Of a DNA stretch of 64,000 nucleotides, positions 58,593 through 64,000 are shown one piece after another. The stretch spans positions 7,501-71,500 of the forward strand of contig NW_027526749.1 of assembly GCF_052857255.1 (NCBI RefSeq), given 5' to 3'. The notes beneath the pieces were generated by a model, which was not told the DNA's origin, searched no databases, and saw only the letters and a list, made by a program, of their open reading frames with translations. Made by a program: the position numbers and the translations under genes. This DNA is from Amblyomma americanum (taxonomy: Eukaryota > Arthropoda > Arachnida > Ixodida > Ixodidae). Each line of letters begins with the position of its first letter. The stretch's first letter is position 1.

Positions 58593-60203
58593 CCCACATA
58601 CTTTGAAGAATTTCATCTTGAGTAAAATGCAGGCTGCTGGCGTATGTGACGCGGTAATCGTAGCCATTATCGTAAAGTCGTCTTCTTAATCGCGGCCACA
58701 GCCGCTACACTTCGAATGCGAAACCGATGTCGAAGGAAAATTCCCGAAAACATTAATTACTGCATTAGAAAAAAATCTCAAGCATATAGACCCCTGAACG
58801 AAAAACGTTTTAATCGGATCACTGTATTTTACAGCGCAATTATTGCACAAGGTAGTAGAATTTTAAAATTTTGGTAATCGTTATTTCGAAATGCGTGAAC
58901 TTGTAAGGGGAATAGATACCGTAATCCTGAAAAGAACGCCTGCTAGCCTTTTAATTTACAGAGTTCTGCTAGAGCCGCCATTAAGGCGTTCGAAGATGGC
59001 GCAACTGGCTTTTGTTCCAAAGGCATGGCCGGGCTTACTTCTGTGTCGTGGTGGAATGCAAAACGCACTGGCGTTTAATGTCACTCAAGGTACTTCGTAA
59101 ACGTTACGTCTATTAGACCTCGTCCTGTAACACATTTACGCTGCAATCGCGGTTAAGGCGAAAAAAAAAAAACCGGAATGATCTTTGAACGCCAAGTTGC
59201 TTTTTCAGAGAAATAGAGAGAGAGAGTAAAAAAAACATACAAACCAGCGCCCGTATTTATAACTGTTTTTCCTGTTCATTCTTTCCTCTGAACTGACTCC
59301 TTTGCCTGTGACATCTTCAGGTATCCATTATCCCTGGCATGGTTACAAGGAAAACCGCAGTGTTTCGTCCCTAGTCACACCGTTTCCTATGTAATCATCT
59401 GTAAATCAGTAAAAAAAAATGCTTACAAGCGTGAGGAAAGATAAGGCTTGCATGGCTGTCCGTCAGGAAGACGTGTGGGCCATATTCAAGTTTCGCCTTG
59501 GGAGGCAGATGAACATGCAGTGCTTGCCACAAGGCAGAGGATTTCAAGAGGCGTGGCTTTGTGGGCGCGTCGCATAATGCCAGGAACTCTTCTACGGTAC
59601 GTGGATACGTAAAGGGAGGGGGGGGGGGGGGGGCAGAGGCGCGCGCCACGAACAACAAAAGCCGCTCATCCCGGGCCACACGGAGTCGAGATGCGGAAAT
59701 GACGCCTATAATGGCAGGCTGCCACACCACGCTCGGCGAGTTTTGCGGAAGTATGCGGACAGGAGTCAGCTTCAGCCTCGCTGCTCACCTCTGAAGCGAG
59801 AGAGAAGTTGCGTCCGAATTCCCAGCAGCTGAGGAAGCAGATGCACTCTTTTGTTTCAGGAGACGGATATGAGCGAGGCAGGCTGCATACCCTGTGCCGC
59901 TTAAAATCGTGCAGTATAGTGTGCAAGCTGGAGTTCACTAGCTATAGCTGAACACGGACCGGATTCAGGAAGCACGTTTACTATGCCATACGTTCCATGG
60001 TATGTGGTCTTGACGATCATATTGTTGTTTACCATTATAGGATGGCGCAAACATTCCGCAATCGCTCATCCGACTAAAAAATTCCAACAACTACATCCCC
60101 GGTGCCTGATGCACATATCTTTCCTGTGTCTAATACTGGCTCATTGATGACATTTCGATATGATGGCCAATAACATCACATCGTCAGCGGTCGTGGTTGG
60201 CCG
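58593..60203. other. No gene recognised
   Basis: One minus-strand frame (59395-59730) contains PRTVEEFLALCDAPTKPRLL then KSSALWQALHVHLPP, which looks exon-like but matches nothing I know. A 17-G run lies near 59617. Confidence 0.4.
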
Positions 60204-60437
60204 CCAATAATAATAATAATAATAATTGTTTTTTTGGGGAAAGGAAATGGCGCAGTATCTGTCTCATATATCGTTGGACACCTGAACCGCGCCGTAAGGG
60301 AAGGGTAAGGGAGGGAGTGAAAGAGGAAGGAAGAAGGAGGTGCCGTAGTGGAGGGCTCCGGAATAATTTCGACCACCTGGGGATCTTTAACGTGCACTGA
60401 CATCGCACAGTACACAGGCGCCTTAGCGTTTTTCCGA
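60204..60437 (-). mobile_element. SINE family A, head missing
   Basis: (AAT)n tail, then body to TTAGCGTTTTTCC. It stops before the tRNA-like head and is followed by an (AATG)n array. Confidence 0.88.
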
Positions 60438-60460
60438 CAAATTCAGGTGCGAAAAGAAGT

Positions 60461-60528
60461 GAATGAATGAATGAATGAATGAATGAATGAATGAATGAAT
60501 GAATGAATGAATGAATGAATGAATGAAT
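60461..60528. repeat. (AATG)n microsatellite
   Basis: About 17 tetranucleotide units. Confidence 0.95.
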
Positions 60529-61397
60529 GTTAAAAGTGGCACACAACCAGCTAGAAAGTGCGGCATTCTGTAGTAATGATGAGGAAATTACGGAGAGAAA
60601 GCTTTGTGGATTCAACGCGCACTAAGTTAACCCCAGCTCTGCGGCAGCGTATCTAGCGCTGCGCACTTCTTAAAGAGATGCCCCGCGCAGCGAGCCATGG
60701 AATGAGGGTAAGACGCTCCGGCGACACTATTCAACGTCGCTGTTTTGTAATCAAGATTAATTAGAAAAAAGATAACGCACACACAATGGCGTCGCATGAA
60801 AGCCACTTAAAAACTGCGAGCCTACGTGAGCACGACTGTTCGAGTGCCCTCTAGAGGAGGTCTGAGGGGAGGTCCCTTTCCGTTGTCCGTGTGAGAAGCG
60901 GGACATCAGATAGAACGGGACCACAGAATCACAGCGTTCCGCTTTGCGCGGTCTGTCCACTTATCCGTCAAGTCGGCGCAAGATTCAAGCTCGGCCGCGG
61001 TCGTCGCAGATCGGGGATGCGAGGACCCCTCCAGCTCCGAAAAATGTCCGCCCTTTCATCTTCTGAAGGGAAGTTGAATGTCTCGAGAGGGACGGACCGT
61101 CTTGCGAGCGCGTTGCCCGCTCTTTGTGTGGAAGAATCTGGGACGTTATGAAGGGGCTACCCCCGCCACGATTTACGGGCCGCTGACCAAGTATGGCGCT
61201 TTATTGTGCTGCTCCGTTGTTTCCAACCAGCGGTGTGTTTCCACCAGATTGCGCAAGCTTTCAAGGGCTGTCTTGCTATAATTTGCGAGTTGTGGAGGCT
61301 TTAATAATTGATGATGGGAACATAAAAAAAAAATGAAGAGGCATGCGGCACGACAGCACAGCAGGATGGTGCTAGTTGACAGCGCCATGCAGTGACA
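60529..61397. other. No gene recognised
   Basis: Short frames only; no motif or repeat family identified. Confidence 0.4.
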
Positions 61398-61726
61398 GAC
61401 CACTGAGAGAAATTAATTGACGCAAAAAGTTTTCTGGCAGGACATAATTCATAACTTACTGATGAGAAGCTTCTGAGTTGAATAAATGGTATAGTTTGGC
61501 GCAGCACACAGAAAACAGAATGTGTGTGGGTACTGTAACGCTTAGACCACTGGGAGAAATGAATGCAAGTAAAAAGTTTTTTGGCAGGATATAATTCATA
61601 TCCTTCTTCATGAATGCTATGGATAAGAAGCTTCTGAGTTGAATAAGTGGTACGACTTGGCGCAGTACACACATATTCTGGGGTGTAGTATACGCATGAG
61701 TAGCGTGTGCATGTACTGTCACGCTT
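61398..61726. repeat. Diverged tandem duplication (147 and 182 bp)
   Basis: Unit 1 (61398-61544) and unit 2 (61545-61726) share GACCACTGRGAGAAAT, AAAAAGTTTT.TGGCAGGA, ATAATTCATA, AGAAGCTTCTGAGTTGAATAA and TGGCGCAG. Unit 2 has insertions. A 174-codon minus frame spans both but has no known motif. Confidence 0.85.
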
Positions 61727-63805
61727 ATATGAGCGGCAAATGCATGAAATGTGCAAGGAACTCAATTCTCGAAGCAGAGCGAGCTCAGTGGTGCCGAAAA
61801 TCGATGCAGTTAGCTCTTTATGCAAAGAACAAAGTCCGCTGGATCTTCGTGCGAGTTGCGTGCTCTCTAGGAAGTTGCTTAGATTTATTACAAAGCGGAG
61901 ACATTAGTTTATTCACTTCACGGACGCGTTGCAAATAATATTGAGCTCGTTAGTACACTAACAAATTTGTCCAGATGTTAATTACATTTGTTGTACAGCT
62001 TCGTCCCAGCAGCACTACCTTCATCAACTGTGCTGTCGGCTTGAAGTTGGCACTGCATACTGCAATGAAACGTTTTCTGCCTGTTTCCCTAGATTATAGC
62101 TGTTTAGCGTTCACAAGTCTAAACGTACTTCCGCGGCTTCATAACTAGCACCGCTTGACCTGTCGTCGCAGTTGTTCTCTGAGCTCCAAGCAAAAAATGT
62201 CTTGTTCGAAACAATGGATTGCCGAGTGGTCTGCTGCAGTCTTGCGGAGTTTTTCATTTCTTTCTCCGCTTAACCACGCCCTCTCCACTTGTTTCCCTGC
62301 AAGCAGAGGCTTCCCCTTCAAACCCGTGCACCCGCCCACGGCAATAAACTTAACAAACAAGAGCGGCCACTGTAACAGCGTGGGTGAAGCCATTGACGCA
62401 AGACGCGGAAGAGCTCGTCTTCTCCCGTCCTATACAGGACGCACGAAAAACGGTCTGACTAGCGTCGTAAAAAAAAAAACAAGAAGAGGAGTGGAACAGA
62501 CAGAAACGCTCCCTTTCTTCTCCGAAAGCGGCTGCCCACGAGAGCACACTCCCCGAAATAAACGACGTCTTCTTTGCGGTCCTCGGGATACAACAACACC
62601 GCTTAGACTGTTGGTCTAGCCTAGGCGGACGGACAGGCGAAGTCATGACGGCACGTTGCTGTCGAAGAGTCGAACAGGAAGGATAACAATGCAGACGCGC
62701 TGTGCACGCGCAGGCACAGAAAAGAGAGATGTAGAGAGAAAGAGAGGAAGGGAGAAAGAGAGAGAGATACTGAAAAAAAAAGAAAAAAAAAAGTTCGACG
62801 AATTCAGCACCCGGCCAATGAGAAAATGGAGCGCCCATCCATCACGTGCTGATAAATGAGGCACGTAGGATGTCGCCGGGGAGAGCGGGGCTGTCAAGGG
62901 CGGAGGGGTTCTCTTCGAAGTGCGCTCAAGTAAAAAAAAAAAAGCAGACTTCACGCCATCCTGTGCAATGCCCAGCTCGCTAGGCAGCATACCCAGATCC
63001 TTAGGCACCATACGATCACTACTTGAGCAGAGAAACATGGTTGTTAACCATGGTTAGAAGAAACATGGATAGATAAACTTGTTATTTATTACAGCTGTGC
63101 TTTCGAACTAGGAGTGGAGAGTCTTCAAGCTGTATTTCTACAGCAGCAGGGGTGTCGAATGTCGAGAGCGGTCGCCCCGTTAGCCAGTGTCGTTAGCGGG
63201 CGCAGCGTCGTTACGATAACTGTGACGGGTAACGCAGCATACCGCATGCCACCCAAGCCTAGAGTTCTCTGCAAGTGAGTTGTAGCTTTTGCGCATCCAG
63301 CTGTCAAATGTGGCCACCTCACAAATGTTGGAGCGTTATTCCAGACCCTGTAATTGGATTTGTAAATTTTTGCCCTGTTCAAAACCTGGCATAAGTAAGC
63401 ATTAAGCAAAGATGTGATCCGCTAACATAGCTCCTCACTGCAACTCAGCTCGGCTAAATGTGAGCCGGCATCACTGCCTGAATCCATCACACGTAACTGC
63501 CACGAGCTGATTTTTTAAAAAATTCTTCCGTCATTTACGGCTGCACCAGCCACGTAGCCAGGAATTTTTATTCGGGGGGTGGGATGAAGCTAATTTTCGA
63601 ATTTTGATGAAGTGGGGGAGGGGGGAGGCGGAGGAGGGGTCTGGAAACTGGCTCAGCGGTGCTAGGAGAATAGGGACACTGGATGGTGCGCCTCCTGTGT
63701 GATTTTTGTCGGCGGGTACAGCGATAAATTGAGCGCTACTATCTGGCTGTAGATTTAGATAATTGTGGCTTGCACGTGGCGCTCAATAAAATACGATATA
63801 AAACC
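61727..63805. other. No gene recognised
   Basis: Frames up to 160 codons at 62145-62838 are open on both strands. A G-rich stretch at 63575-63642 has several G-runs that could form a quadruplex. Confidence 0.4.
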
Positions 63806-63898
63806 TGGTTTTTCAGCAGCGCAGGGGACAAAGGACGAGACAAGTGCACAGACACGGCACTTGTCACGTCCTTTGTCCCCTGCGCTGCTGAAAAACCA
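63806..63898. repeat. Long hairpin, 42-bp arms, 9-base loop
   Basis: The left arm 63806-63847 is the reverse complement of 63857-63898 with one mismatch. The arm core is GCAGGGGACAAAGGACG. It is the longest perfect-like hairpin in the window. Confidence 0.93.
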
Positions 63899-64000
63899 TG
63901 TCACACCAACTTGCCCAAGCTTCTACGATATAAAATCTGCCTGTCACCGGTTAAATATAAACCTTTGCCACGTATTTCCTGAGGGCCTGCCGGCAATTTT

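Overview
The window looks like nuclear DNA of an ixodid (probably metastriate) tick. It is intron-rich and repeat-dominated. It carries many tRNA-derived SINEs of the tick Ruka type (head with TGGCTCAGTGG A box and GGTTCGAACCC B box), RTE-like, I-like and CR1/jockey-like LINE pieces, a Ty3/gypsy element and long microsatellites. The tick assignment rests on recognising these families, not on a database search.

Layout. 1-470: the 3' end of an RTE LINE split by a SINE. 471-5216: no recognisable gene; a few hairpins, diverged direct repeats and AT-rich DNA. 5217-19650: two almost identical Ty3/gypsy elements on the minus strand, arranged LTR-internal-LTR-internal-LTR. Gag and Pol are joined by a textbook -1 frameshift signal. 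20192-41715 (minus): one host gene, the alpha subunit of collagen prolyl 4-hydroxylase. I rebuilt it as 13 coding exons with splice sites and compatible phases; the start-codon exon was not found. Its introns hold most of the SINEs and LINEs of the window. 41716-64000: upstream and intergenic DNA with CRE-like palindromes, a TATAGAC palindrome cluster, degraded LINEs, more SINEs, long (GA)n, (CA)n and (GT)n arrays, and a 42-bp-stem hairpin. No second host gene could be identified there.

How the parts work together. The hydroxylase gene supplies all the catalytic features of its family: two iron histidines, one aspartate, the 2-oxoglutarate lysine and four conserved cysteines. The retrotransposons have inserted into and around it, in some places within a few bases of splice sites. 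The gypsy pair lies about 540 bp beyond the gene's poly(A) signal. Points most worth a second look are the tandem gypsy array with its frameshift signal, the splice-site oddities of the hydroxylase gene (a GC donor, a TTGA array at the branch-point position, a LINE next to a donor), a set of long hairpins with similar sequence, and an intronic repeat that carries NRF-1, RFX X-box and CRE-like sites.
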